Shown here: positions 12,240-23,780 of the stretch, piece by piece
Layout of the letters: each line of letters opens with the position of its first letter
Numbering within the stretch: the first letter of the stretch is position 1
NCBI GenBank assembly: GCA_003508835.1
Contig: PUFA01000084.1
Coordinates: forward strand, 1,984,001-2,048,000
Source of the DNA: Eonycteris spelaea
Lineage: Eukaryota; Chordata; Mammalia; Chiroptera; Pteropodidae
Length of the DNA stretch: 64,000 nucleotides
Direction: 5' to 3'
Position numbers and translations under genes: made by a program
The notes under the pieces: generated by a model
Told to the model about the DNA's origin: nothing
What the model saw: the letters and a program-made list of their open reading frames with translations, nothing else
Database searches by the model: none

Positions 12240-14345
12240 TGTATAACATATAGTTTTGTGATTAATAACATAATTGATTTTATTTTTGCCATCTTATTTT
12301 GTGCTTTTTTTTGACTCTGCTTATTCTGTTTTCCCCCCTTTTTAAAAACTTAAAATGATTGTTATTTTTATTTATTTACCCTCTTCTACTATTTGAAGTT
12401 CATGCCTTCTGCTTTCATTTTTAAAGGTAATGCTTAACATTTTAACATGAATGTTTGGCTTACCAAAGTCTCTGTTCTTTTCCTGAACAACATAATAATC
12501 TTAGAATTTATTTGTTCTCTTTATTTTTACATTTTATGTTCAATATTTAAGATATGTCTGGTTTTATACTCAACAATTATCATTATTATTGATTTTATAA
12601 TTAATGCTTATCTAGATTTACTACATTTCTAACAATTTTATTTAATCATTGCTCTTTCATGTTTTTCAGCCCTTTTGTTGGGGTTAAGAATCCTAAAGTA
12701 CTTTATCAGTTCTTTGAACAAGTATCTGTTAATTGAGAGCTCTCTAACTTAGTGTTCCCAAAATGATCTATGTTTCACTTTGAATCACAACTGGTAGTCT
12801 AGATTGCTAAAGAATTCATGGTTGACATTATTTTGTTTCAATACTTAAAAGATATTATTCCTTTGTCTTCTCGTTTCTATTGTTGCTGTTGAGAAAACTG
12901 TTGTTAGTTAATTATTGTTCCTTTGTAAATGACCTAGGTTTTCTCTCTCTGTGTTCTTAAGATCTTCTCTTTGGTGTTGTGGAACTTCACAATAGGTAAC
13001 TGGGTGTGAATTTATTTTTACTTATTCTGCTCATAAATAATTGTACACCCTGGGTTATGTCTTTCTTCAATACTTGGAAACCCTCTACTGTTATCTTTTT
13101 AACAACTACATTGCCTATCTCTATTTTCTCTTTTTGGAACTCCTATTCAATATATGTTGAGACTTCTTATTCTGTCATCCATACTCTTCAATACTATTTT
13201 ATATTTTTTATCTCTTTAGTTTTCTGAACTTAATTCTAGATAATTCCCTCATAAATACTTCATGTTCATTATTATTTCTTCAGTTATATCTAATCTGTTT
13301 AGCTTGGCCGCTGAGTTTATTTAATTTTTAACTTTTTCAGTTAACTATTTTGTTTAGACACATAAAAGATATAGAGAATACTGTGATGAATGCTTGGGAA
13401 CTCACCAGCAAGTTTCAAAATTAAAAACTTTATATCTTTTGTTTATTTCTTTCATTTAAATCACTAAATTTTTTGTTTGTAGATGTTCTAATTTATTTTT
13501 TCGAACATTTCTGTTATTCATTTATAACGTCTTATTCCTCTTCCAAATAATTTTCAATACCTTCTAAAATTAACTATTTAAAATACTTCTTTTTGCAGTT
13601 TCCCTGATAGTCCCATCATTTGAAGATCTTGATTCTAATCCTGCTGTATGTTTTATATGCTAACTCTTGTTTTACAATTTTGAATTATAAGCTAACTCAA
13701 CAGTGTTTTTTTCCATTTGAATCTTGGGTGGCCTGAGTGAGGACATATCCTTTTATTTTAAAAGTCTTGTTGTTTTTTTAGTTCCAGCTGGCCTAGGGGC
13801 ATGAACAGGCCAGAAACTATTTTTATGGTTCCTAGAGCCTGAAAGTGGTAAATTAATACTCAACACACAAAGACACATTCCTGGTTACCAATTCTTAGGA
13901 TAAACTTTAATTTATTTCTACCAGTGCCCAGACTGTGATGGAAAAAGCTTTCCTATTATTTCTCTGTGCTAGGAGGTAGGTTTTTAGTTCCGCCTTTCAC
14001 TAAATTTATAGCCTATTGAGGTTCCCATTGAGGTTTTATGTGAAGTGACTTAATTTCAACTCTGTGCCTTACTTTATCTCCTGACCCTGTCTGGGTATAA
14101 AATCCCAGAGATGTGGGTTACAGAAACCAGACCTCCTCCCAGATTGTTGCAGCCCCAGCTCATACACTCATTCCTGTGGATTCTGATCCCTCTTTGTTTT
14201 TGGTCCTTGGCATTGTCTCTTGGTTTATCACATGCTCAGCTCTTTAACAGATGTTTATATTAGTTTAGCCTATATTTTTATGTGATGTTTGGTAGGGAGA
14301 ATTGTTTGAATTTCTGATTTTCCAAACAGAGCTCCCACTTAACTT
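12240..14345 (-). repeat. old LINE-1 (L1M-type) 3'UTR-like block, antisense
   Basis: The long AT-rich block follows the antisense L1M pattern. It has a 'catggttgacattattttgtttcaatacttaaaagatattattcc' equivalent at 12817-12862, then 'GTGTGAATTTATTTTTACTTATTCTGC' (13003-) and 'ATATGTTGAGACTTCTTATTCTGTCATCCATA' (13153-). It ends with a less AT-rich tail to about 14345. Frames here, such as 13006-13227, are chance frames in the repeat. One or two insertions may be involved. Confidence 0.6.
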
Positions 14346-14424
14346 CTTTAAGGTACTCATTTTATTTTTAAAAAGTCAGTAAAGATACTACGTACTTTGT
14401 AACTTTATTTTAAGTGTTGATTAT

Positions 14425-14500
14425 AGTACATGCAGAATGTCTCTGTCTGGCAATGTCTTGCACATAGTAGATATTTGACAAAATAGTTACTATTTTTATT
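14425..14500 (+). repeat. MIR/L2 3' tail, sense
   Basis: The words 'TGTCTGGCAATGTCTTGCACATAGTAGATATTTGAC' resemble the shared MIR/L2 3' end. It is too short for a firm family call. Confidence 0.4.
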
Positions 14501-14629
14501 ATTTGTTAACACATAAGTAGAACAGGGAAAATAAGCCATGAAAAAATGTTTTGGATTATTTATTATCATTAAGAAAGCACTTCTGGGAATATTTCATGAA
14601 GTAATAGTTTGGATGGGCCCAACTCTTGA

Positions 14630-15230
14630 TTAGATTTCATAAAAATTTGTTGAAGGCCTACTGTGGGATTAGGACTCTGTTATATTGTGTAGCTTTCTCG
14701 CTTCTCAGTATGGGAGACATTGCTGCCTTTAAAATATGTGCTGTTTTTCTTGAAAAAAATTTCTAAAATTTATACTGAGTCAAAAAGTCAATTTTAAAGA
14801 CACTACAGGAATTAACTTTAGGATCTCTCCTTTTTTTTTTTTTTATCATTTAGTCATCTGGTTGCTGTTTTACCTCCTGCTTGCTTTGCACTTCCTCTTA
14901 CCAGTTCAGTATTTATAATGTGTACTAAGTACATATTGTTAGAGCATTGTGAGGCATATAGATAATATAAGAACATGTTTTCATACTTAGATATCTTAGA
15001 GTCTACTTGGAAAGGTAGAGTATCCAAAACTATAAACAAGAACAATACAAAAAGTCTATGTAATTAAGTATGAGGATTAGCCATGAACGTTCAGAGAAGG
15101 GGAAAATGTGAACCTAGGTTTGTCAGTAAGGCATGAGTGAATTTACTCAGGAAAGGAGAAGTGAGGTTACCCAGGCCCAGGAATAGTATTCATGGTGGCA
15201 AGGAGGTAAGCACCATATGTCAGAGAAAAG
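14630..15230 (-). repeat. L2 fragment(s), antisense
   Basis: 'TTGTTGAAGGCCTACTGTGGGATTAGG' and, after a T-rich run, 'TTAGAGTCTACTTGG...ACTATAAACAAGAACAATAC' followed by 'TTACTCAGGAAAGGAGAAGTGAGG' fit antisense L2. It is degenerate and probably two pieces. Confidence 0.4.
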
Positions 15231-15359
15231 AGATCTGCACCTGCTGAAAGAATATGTAGGTTGTAGGTTGGAGTTCTGCCCTTGTGACTTTTTTGTGTGC
15301 TAATCTTCTCTCTAGGAAGATCATCTTCTTTGTCTTAAGTATTTTGGGAGGGATGTACC

Positions 15360-15760
15360 CAAGGCATTGGGAAATGTATCAGTTAAGACAAGTGACAGAA
15401 AACCCAATTCAAACTAGCTTAAGACATAAAAAAGAAAATATTGTTTGATCCAGGGGCTCATAAAGTGCTATTTAAGTATGGTTGTCCCCCATCCCTCAGT
15501 TCTTCACTCCTCCATAGTTGATTCTAATGTTGGGTTCTGTATGGTAACTGTTAGATGCACCAGACCTCTATCTTGTGGGACTCAAGACTAGTGGAAAAGA
15601 AATCACCTTTGTTTCAGCAGGCCTGACCACATATAATTGCATATTATTAGTCCAAATTGGGTTATTCACCCATTCCAAGGTCATGTAACACTCAATAGTC
15701 CATCTCTGAGTTAAAACACTTGAGATGGAATCAACTTAGAACCCAAGGACTGAGAGAAAA
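15360..15760. repeat. dispersed mammalian repeat, family not named
   Basis: 'GACAGAAAACCCAATTCAAACTAGCTTAAGACATAAAAAAG' at the start and 'CCAAATTGGGTTATTCACCCATTCCAAGGTCATG' further on match a dispersed family that I recognise by sight but cannot name safely. A second partial copy of the first motif occurs at 17940-18035. Confidence 0.4.
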
Positions 15761-15894
15761 AGAGGGACTAGTTGCCCAGTTGAAAAGTTGGTTTAATTAT
15801 TTAAAAGATGTAGATTGATTTGGGGAGCTAAAACAGCAGAGAGAAGGTTGGGTTTGATGTATGGACAGATATTATAGCAAAGTAGATCCTTATC

Positions 15895-16035
15895 ACATCT
15901 TGGGCAAAAGTCTCAATATTTGTGAGACTCAGTGTACCTATCTGTAATGGTGCCTACCAGTAGTTTTGCTTGGAGACCCAAGGGACATAAGGAATAGGAA
16001 AGCACTTGGTAAATCATAAAGTACTGTAAAAATAT
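15895..16035 (+). repeat. MIR fragment, sense
   Basis: 'TGTGAGACTCAGTGTACCTATCTGTAATGGTGCCTACCAG' and 'AAAGCACTTGGTAAATCATAAAGTACTG' correspond to the middle and 3' part of MIR. Confidence 0.5.
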
Positions 16036-17505
16036 AAAGTATCTTTGTCACATGGATTAGAGTAAACATAGAGGAATATGACATGATAAATAAATATTTT
16101 TAGATGAGGTACCTGAGAATCACTAAAAACTTGTAAAGGATAATGCCATGTTTAATAATGTCACATGGCTGATCTTCCTGAACTTTGATTTGTTTTTCTT
16201 TCCAGAATCTCTATGCATGCTCTGTCTTTTCTCTCCGCGGCCCTGATTTTTTTTTTTCCTCATGAGTGTAGACTCTGAGCAAACATTAGAGGTCTAGACA
16301 ATCTTTAGTAATTGCCCTGTTTTCTATAGCACCTTGGGATCGGTGGACAGGTAGGGAATGGAAAGAGATTTCTAGTCCTTCGTTGTCTAAATTCTTTATT
16401 CATTTTTATTTCTTGTTGAAGTTGAAAATGCTGATAATGTGTCCTTTGTTATTTTCAAAAAAGAGGCTTTTGTTCCTTCTTATACCCCACTTTCCCAGTA
16501 CCATCTCTCCTTTATATTCTCTGGATTATAAACTATTGCTAGATATTCAGGGGGCTAAAAATGAATTATCTGGTTGGGTATCCCTGATAATAGGAAATCA
16601 GGTTATTCCTTTGAACCAGTTTCATAGGAAACTAACCCATGACCCAGCTGCTTCAGACCCTGAACTCATAAAAATTGGATATATTTTCTTTTCTGTCTTC
16701 AGACATAAGACAAAAGTTGAGATGACTCCCTATTCTCTTTAGGAAGTTTATATTTTTAAGACTACCCAGCTCTTCCTATGGTCCTTATGATGCTTTTCTC
16801 AATAACTTACAGAGGAACTTCTTTCATTTTGTATCCTGTGTCATCACTCCTTTCAACCATCCTTCTGCTCTCATCCAGATCAGTTCTTTATGCCAATGAG
16901 AAGGGAAAGAGTTACATCTTTTCTGTTCAAGAGTTAGGAGAAAGTAAATGGATGGCTTGTAGGGTGGCTCTGAACAGTGAATTGGTTTGATTTGTAGGAT
17001 GAGTTTGCAGGCTGATTTTGGGGCCCTGACTGGGAAAACAAACAAAACAAACAAAACAATCTTTACAATTAAAACAACAGAATGGATTTTTTTTTAATTG
17101 CAAACTTTATTTTCAATCTAGTTTTTCATAGAGTTAAATATTTGGTCATACTGGTGTTATAAAATATTGCTAATGTCCAGTAATTCCCAAGCCACCAGTA
17201 CTCACTCATTGGGTCCATGAAGACTTACTATATGGTCTGTCACTCATGCTGATGTAGCCAAATGGAATGTTAAGAAAAGGAACATTGTTGATCTATGGGT
17301 CTTAACACTGAGGTGAAAATCAAAATGCAATTAGAGTTGCTTGACGGCTGAGGTGGTGGTTTAAATCACACAGGCTGACAAATTGAAGCAATAATTATTT
17401 TTGTAAAATTTTTATCCTTAACCCTCTATTTGCCTAGTACTTAGGAGACTGTCCTGTTTGCTGATGCTCACCAGGAACCTAGGGACTGCATTGCCAATCC
17501 ACCAC
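16036..17505. other. unassigned; two chance frames
   Basis: The 119-codon frame at 16383-16742 begins with TTG, not ATG, has no recognisable domain and no conserved start context. The 70-codon plus and 76-codon minus frames at 16778-17054 shadow each other. A (CAAAA)n-type run lies at 17038-17058. I see no gene. Confidence 0.4.
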
Positions 17506-17509
17506 TTAG

Positions 17510-17769
17510 ATCAAAGGCTGTACTCTCTGAGTTCAAATCCTGGCTTTGCCATTTACTCACTGGATGGCATTGAACTAGTTACTTAACCTCTCACTTAGTT
17601 TCTTTTATAAAATGGGGATAACAATAATACCTATGCTACAAAGTTGTTAGGATGAAATGAGTACATGTGTATAAAATGGTTAGAAGCTAGCACATAGGAA
17701 GAACTCAGGTGTCAGTTTAGCATTAGTTGGTATTACTTATTATTATTATCATTATTATTATTGTTGTTG
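17510..17769 (+). repeat. MIR SINE, near full length, with (TTA)n tail
   Basis: Clear sense MIR: 'GAGTTCAAATCCTGGCTTTGCC', 'GTTACTTAACCTCTC', 'TAAAATGGGGATAACAATAATACC', 'GTTGTTAGGATGAAATGAG', 'GCTAGCACATAGGAAGAACTCAGG'. A TTA/TTG microsatellite at 17738-17769 follows the 3' end. Confidence 0.8.
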
Positions 17770-17939
17770 GTTCAGGATAAGAAGATACTCCATGACTCCA
17801 AATGGGAGAATGTTTTTTCTTCCAAGTCCTTAGTTATATCAGGCTAAGTCTTTTCTCTTCACATGCTTGAATTCAACATGTAGATGTAAAAAAACACACA
17901 CAGGAACATACGCATACACATGTGCATATCGATGCTAGT

Positions 17940-18035
17940 TTTGACATGGAAATTTTGATTGCAAGAAGCAGAAACTTACTCAAGTTAGCCTAAGAAAAGG
18001 GAAATTTATTTGAGTTTGATCACAGCAGGCATTCA
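17940..18035. repeat. short copy of the dispersed family seen at 15360
   Basis: 'GATTGCAAGAAGCAGAAACTTACTCAAGTTAGCCTAAGAAAAGGG' shares the pattern of 15370-15430. It lies directly before the L1 insertion at 18050, which may have interrupted it. Confidence 0.35.
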
Positions 18036-18049
18036 AGAATAGGAAACAT

Positions 18050-18925
18050 TAAAAAATGAGCAGAGGAGCTGAATAGACATTTTCCAAGGAAGATATATAG
18101 ATAGCCAACAGGCATATGAAAAGATATGCAACATCACTAATTATTAAGAAAATGAAAATCAAAGCCACAATGAGATATTACCTCACACCAGTTAGAATAG
18201 CTATTATCAAAAAGACAAGAAATAAATGTTGGGGAGATTGTGGAGAAAAGGGAACCCTTGTACATTTTTGGTGGGATTGTAGATTGGTATAGGAACTTTG
18301 GAAAGCAGTATGGAGGTTTCTTTAAAAATTAAGGCTAGAACTACCATATGATCCAGCAATTCCTCTTCTGGATACCTATCTGAACAATATGAAAACACTA
18401 CTTAGAAAATATGTATGTACCCCCATGTTCATTGTAGCATTATTTACAATAGCCAAGATATGGAAACAAGTCAATCGGTGAATGAATGGATAAAGAAGAT
18501 GTGGTATATATCACAATGGAATACTACTTAGCTATAAAAAAGAGGAAACATTGCCATTTGTAACAACATGGCCACTGAATCTTGAGAGTCTTATGCTAAG
18601 TAAAATAAGTCAGATGGAAAAAGACAAAAACCATGTGATTTCATACATATGTGAAATATAAAACAAAAAAGTAAATTAACAAAACAAAACAAAAACAAAC
18701 TCATGGATGAAGTAATGGAAATGTGGTTACCAGAAGAGGGGTGGAAGTGGACAAATTGAGTAAAGGCGGTCAAATATATAGTAATGGAAGGAAACTAGAC
18801 TTTTGATGGTGAGCACACAATAGAATATGCAGATATCGAATTATAATGTATATAATTTATGTATACAAATTTATATAATGTTATTAATAAATGTTACCTC
18901 AATAAACAAACAGATAAACAAAGAG
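18050..18925 (+). mobile_element. LINE-1 3' end, sense, 5'-truncated
   Basis: Colinear L1 ORF2 C-terminal coding sequence and 3'UTR. Landmarks are 'CTGAATAGACATTTTCC' (18069-), 'AACATCACTAATTATTAAG' (18130-), 'ACTACCATATGATCCAGCAATTCC' (18340-), 'TATTTACAATAGCCAAGATATGG' (18440-), then the 3'UTR ending in 'ATGTTACCTCAATAAA' (about 18891-18906) and an A-rich tail. The coding part is broken by stops. This is a typical 5'-truncated insertion of intermediate age (L1MA/MB-like). Confidence 0.9.
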
Positions 18926-21900
18926 GACAATATTGAAAAAAAGATTAGTATTAAATAGCAGTCACAGTAACACCGAATATGGAATGTCATACCATATTAT
19001 GGGGCTACTCCTTTGTGTCTCATATAATAAGATTCTTTCTGTCTCCTGTCTCGTGGTTTCAGTATTCCATAGACATATTTAAAACCTATAGGTGTGTGGG
19101 CTCACTCTGAGTTGGTTCCTCTTGGATCTGGCATCTGCTGGTTTAGATAACTGTGTCTAGGGAAAAGGCAAATAGAATGTAGAAATTGAAGCAGAGGAAG
19201 GTTTTCTTAGGTGAGTTTCCAGATGAGCAGGATGTGACTGGCCCCATTGGTGTCACTGGTAATCAGCCAAGCTTCACTGGAAGGTACCTACTTTACATAA
19301 TCATTAAAAGTAAATGAGTACATAGATGTAAAATGCTTAGAACATATCACATTATAAGAGTTCAGGGCTACTCACTTTCTTGGGGAAGTTACTTCCTTCC
19401 TCTAGTTCTCAGTTCCATTATCTATAAATGAGGGCATTAGACTAAGAACTTTCTGGTTCTGCCATAGAGCATGGTCCCACCTAAAGACCAATTGATAAAC
19501 TAAGTGACCAGGGATTTCTATGTTTCTTCCTCATCTTATTTAAGTTTCTGGAGTAGGTTCCATTGCTGGGCTGCTCATTAAGTTTCTCTCTTTTACTGGT
19601 GTGAATAATTAATTGCCACTATCATTTAGACTCCTAGCAACAAAGTTCTGTCCCACATCTCCTGTGGTGCAGCATGTACTTCCTGGGCAGATGAAGAAAT
19701 AACAGTGTGTGAGAAATCTGTTAGCAATTAGCACAGCCAACTGGACTTTCTCAGGAGGATACACAGCATCCCCCTCCAAGAACAAGGACTCTGCTCCTCC
19801 ACTCCAAAGAGAACCATCTGATGTGCTCAAAATTTAATAGATGAGCTGAAGCTCTAATGAGGTGGAGACATTATACACGGACAGTTTTCTCCCGAGGGAT
19901 CAGTGGGACAAGCCTCCTCCTGAGATCTCAACAACTATGCCATTATGCTTTAACCAGAGGTCTCGCCTCCTTCAGCAGGGGAGAGATCACAGCTCATTTT
20001 TCACCTGTCTGGCATAGCCTATGATGTGTTCACTTCTTTAGTCTCAGTTCTAGAGTGTGGGCATGAAAGATGCAGCAGGAACCATTAGCTTTTTCCTGTG
20101 GTTGTTAACCTTTATGTGTGACTTGATAATCCTTTTTCTCAGTGGGGAGTTTTCCTTACATGGTGGAAAAGTCCTTGTGGGTCAACAGGCACAGGGAAGT
20201 TAGGTTATTAAAAAGCTTCAAAATTCTAGAAGTGGGCTGGGGATGGGAACAACACAGGACCATGCGTAACTGGTGAGGTTTCAGAAACTGAATGGTCATA
20301 GTTATTCATGATGTGGGTCAGCTTTACTACATCTGGGTCACTTGGTCTCTTTTCCTATAGGAAATGCTGTGAGCTCTAGGAACATATTACCTGCCACTTT
20401 CTGTGTGTAAGCCCCCTGGAAGACAGGTAAACATGCTGACTCTGGAACACTAACCCTTAGGGTCACTTGATAAGGGATCATGTGGCCCTTCCAGTTCTTT
20501 TTCTTGGTCTTGTTGCATGTTCTTGTTCTACTCTCCTGCCCTATCCAATTCTCTCTACTGCTCTCATCTTCCTTTTTTCCTGCCTTTTAACTTTGATCTA
20601 ATCATCAAAGTCTCAGGACATGTTCCACTGTTTGGTAGTGATCACCAATACATGCAACCATGAACTGTTTTATTGAGGTTTATATAAAAGAGCTGATTCT
20701 CTTGACATCAGGAATGGAGAGTGTGAAAAGAATCATTTATAAGCAAATCTGAGGATCACCTTTCTATGACTGACAGCTTCTGTCCAAATTTGATGGTTTT
20801 TTGTGAAATACATCACACCAGCAGTAGGGATGGTAATGAGGGATACTTATGTGCATGCAGTGGTGGGGGAGAGAGGGCAGTTTGTGTAGATAGGGGTGGA
20901 GGAGGTAGTGGAAATTAAAGGTTGCTTATGAGCCTAGGAATTAGTTAAGATAATAAACCTCTGCTATTGAAAGTTTGGGATTGAAAAGGGAATAATAAAA
21001 TAGTAATCAAAAATGTGCTAAAATGAATTTGATGCAAATGAGATGCAAAGAGTGCCCTGGATGTGTTGGAAGAGGACGTCAGATAATTGGAAAGCATACA
21101 TTCTGGCCTACGCAAGGCCAATGCCAATCTCTTCAAGAATTCTCTGGAGCCTCTTACTGCAAAACCATTTTAAGCTGAACGGGGACTTTTTTTTCATCCT
21201 GTCAGTTAGAGACTTGTGAAATTTTATCTATTTCAGTGTTTGTTCTATTGGGAAATGGACAAGTTCTGCAGAGGAATCAGGAACAAGAGTTGGCAGGCAC
21301 TCTATACTCATCCTGAGTACAGCCAAGTCACCTTAATCCAGCAACTGCCTGGCATGAGGGAAGACATGGTTTATGTAGTAGGGAGAAGGAAGATGTGTCT
21401 GGCAAAGACCAAGCTCAGGGCAGCCAGTTCATCCTGACTCCTGACCTTTGCTTCGTATGTGAGAATTCTTCCTGATACTGCCACATTTGCTCTACAGAGG
21501 AGGAGCAGCTAATTGGGCTGGTCAGATTTTAAGCTACCTTTAGCAGTACTTGGATTCCAATCATGCAGCCATGCACTGTGTTCTCTCTTCTATTACCTCC
21601 TGCTATGACACTGATTCCTCAGTTGAGTTTGAGCCTTTCCTGGGGCATCCATCTCTCTCTGTCTCTGCACATGTGTCATTGAGACAAGATCATTCATGTG
21701 TCCAGGGAGAAGATAGTATTAGCTTTTAGGTATATGGACAAAGTAAGAGACTTCATTTGACCCTCAAGGTTCAGCCTTGCTTTTTCCAGAGAATGCATTG
21801 CAGCACTAAGCCCTTGCCATTACTATGCTTCCCATCTGTCTTCTCTGAACCCTCCCAAGGGCTGGTGGGTACAGGTGTCTGACAAAGTAGGATTTAACAT

Positions 21901-22974
21901 AGCCCTCTTGTTCTTCCTGTAGGCCTGGCAAAATCACAATCCTACTGTTATCACCAAAGGACAGAAATGAGGCCAAATTTCCTGTCTCCAAAAGGATTAA
22001 GTTATTCTAATCTGAAACCAGAGACATTGAAGCATGATTGGGTTTTAGATATGATAATATGCTATGCTAATGTTTATCTGGGCAGAGATAAAAAGCCAGG
22101 ATTGTGAAGCTGTGGGAACAGATTTGTGAGGGGAACAAAAAAAGGATTTGGGACTCTAAGGAAGGCTTTTGGTGCTTACAGGAGTGGTCATAGACTTATA
22201 GGAAGAAAAGCGTAGTTTAGGAAAATTTTATGTGCAAAGGCCAGGGTAGCTATTCAGTCATGATTTGTATGTGTCGATGAATGGTAGGCAGCTTTTACTT
22301 TCTTAGAAAAAAAGAGTGTTCTTTTCTGGTGACCAAGGGTCCTGGGTCTTAAAGCAGAGGCTAGTTAAAAGAAAGAAGAGACAAGGAAGGAAAACAGAAA
22401 AGGATATCTGTTTGGGTGTCTGAACCTTTTACAACCCAAATCCCCTCCTGCTAAAAGTAGAGTGCTTTGTGCTTTAATCTTTAGGGTGTTGTTTGTTGAT
22501 ATACACAGAGTGTTATCCAGAGCAGTGGTATAGCTTGCTGGGATGGAGGAGAGTGATCCCAGGAGCATGGGTTTGGGAAAGAACAGCTTATACCCTTAGT
22601 GAGACCAGAAAATAACTCAAACTGCAACCATCAAGTGGTGGAGAGAATCTTAAATGGCTTATGGGTTCAAATTTTGACTATGCCAGTATTTCACAAGGAC
22701 CTGTGAGAGTTTTATCTCTCTAGGCATGAGTGGCTTGTCTGCAAATGAAGAATTGGCCACATGACTGCTAAACTTTCTTTAACTTTCATTTTCCGTGATC
22801 CTTTCACCTGTCTGGGAATCTTTCTGGGCTGTGCTTTGTGGTGGGGATCCGTCTTCACTAAGCACACCACAGGCTCTCTGTTTCTATTGTCAACTCAGCA
22901 GCAACCCTACTCCCTTCTGAACAAACCACTCTCCACAACCCTTGCTTCCCCACCATGATCCCATGATTCTGATT
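18926..22974. other. unassigned, mostly unique-looking DNA
   Basis: About 4 kb with little nameable repeat content. A weak MIR-like piece ('TGGGGAAGTTACTTCCTTCCTC...CATTATCTATAAATGAGGGCATTAGACT') lies at 19378-19455. Frames of 61-73 codons at 19609-19830, 20945-21136, 21216-21437 and 21806-21991 have no recognisable domain. No promoter-like CpG cluster is visible. Confidence 0.4.
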
Positions 22975-23328
22975 CTTTGGCACTACCTTTCCCAGATCCC
23001 TTCTCATCAGGTTCTGTTCTGGATTTGGCTAATGAGAGGTGCTTTTATAAGATGTGGAAGCCAAGGGGTAAGAAAAGCCACGAGTTACTGAGGCAGCTGT
23101 GGGCAATGTTAGTGGTTTTGTGACATTGTGAGAATCACTTTCTTTGGTGCTGCAGGGAGCCGAGATCATTAGCAGTGATTTCCCTGTGCTTCTTGCACTT
23201 CTAGATTTTCTGAAAGCCAGCAGCAGTCTCCTTGACCTTTTAGCCCTGCAACCCTTATAGCAGTTGTGTAAACCTCTAATTCTCTGTATTAAATCTTTTC
23301 CTGCTTGAGTAGCTTCTGATCTTCTGAC
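22975..23328 (+). repeat. 5' LTR of the ERV-L provirus, interrupted near its 3' end
   Basis: It shares ordered words with the 3' LTR: AATGAGAGG (23030-23038 versus 28793-28801), then CTCCTTG, then 'TTGTGTA..CCTCTAATTC' and 'TTGAGTAGCTTCT' against 'TTGAGTGGCTTCT'. It is broken at 23328 by the antisense LTR. The sequence resumes at 23781 with AAAAGCA, which corresponds to CAAAGCC at the end of the 3' LTR. The outer boundary is uncertain by tens of bases. Confidence 0.65.
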
Positions 23329-23365
23329 TACATTAGTTGAGGTTCTCCACAGAAACAGAAACTAT

Positions 23366-23425
<60 letters not shown>

Positions 23426-23775
23426 GAGAAAGTTTATTATAAGGAATTGAGTCATGCAATTGTGGAGGCTGGTGAATCCAAAATCTGCAGTGTGGGCCTG
23501 TAGGCTGTAGACCAGTGGAGCTAGTGGTGCAGTTTCAGTCTAAAGGCTGGCAACCTGAAGACCCAGAAGGGGTGATGGTGTAGACAGAGTCTGAAGGTAA
23601 CCTACTGGAGAATTAATTCTTGCTTGGGGAGGCTGATCTTTTTGTTTTATTCAGGATAATTGTTTGAGGCCCACCCACATTATGGAGGGCAATCTGCTTA
23701 CTCAAAATTAACCAAACTAAATTTTAATCTTATCCAAAAGCACTCTCAATTTAACTCATAAAATTAACTATCACA
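23329..23775 (-). mobile_element. nested solo LTR, antisense, with exact CTGAC duplication
   Basis: This is the reverse complement of the family seen at 877-1325. It runs from 'TACATTAGTTGAGGTTCTCC' to 'AAATTAACTATCACA'. It is flanked by identical CTGAC at 23324-23328 and 23776-23780, a 5-bp target-site duplication typical of MaLR/ERV-L LTRs. It inserted into the 5' LTR of the older provirus and contains a (GT)27 array. Confidence 0.85.
23369..23422. repeat. (GT)27 microsatellite
   Basis: Twenty-seven uninterrupted GT units, grown from the simple-sequence part of the nested LTR. Arrays of this length and purity are usually length-polymorphic and can adopt Z-DNA. Confidence 0.97.
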
Positions 23776-23780
23776 CTGAC

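Noticed and set aside
16383..16742. 119-codon plus frame
   Set aside because: It starts at TTG, is Phe/Leu-rich from AT-rich DNA and has no recognisable domain.
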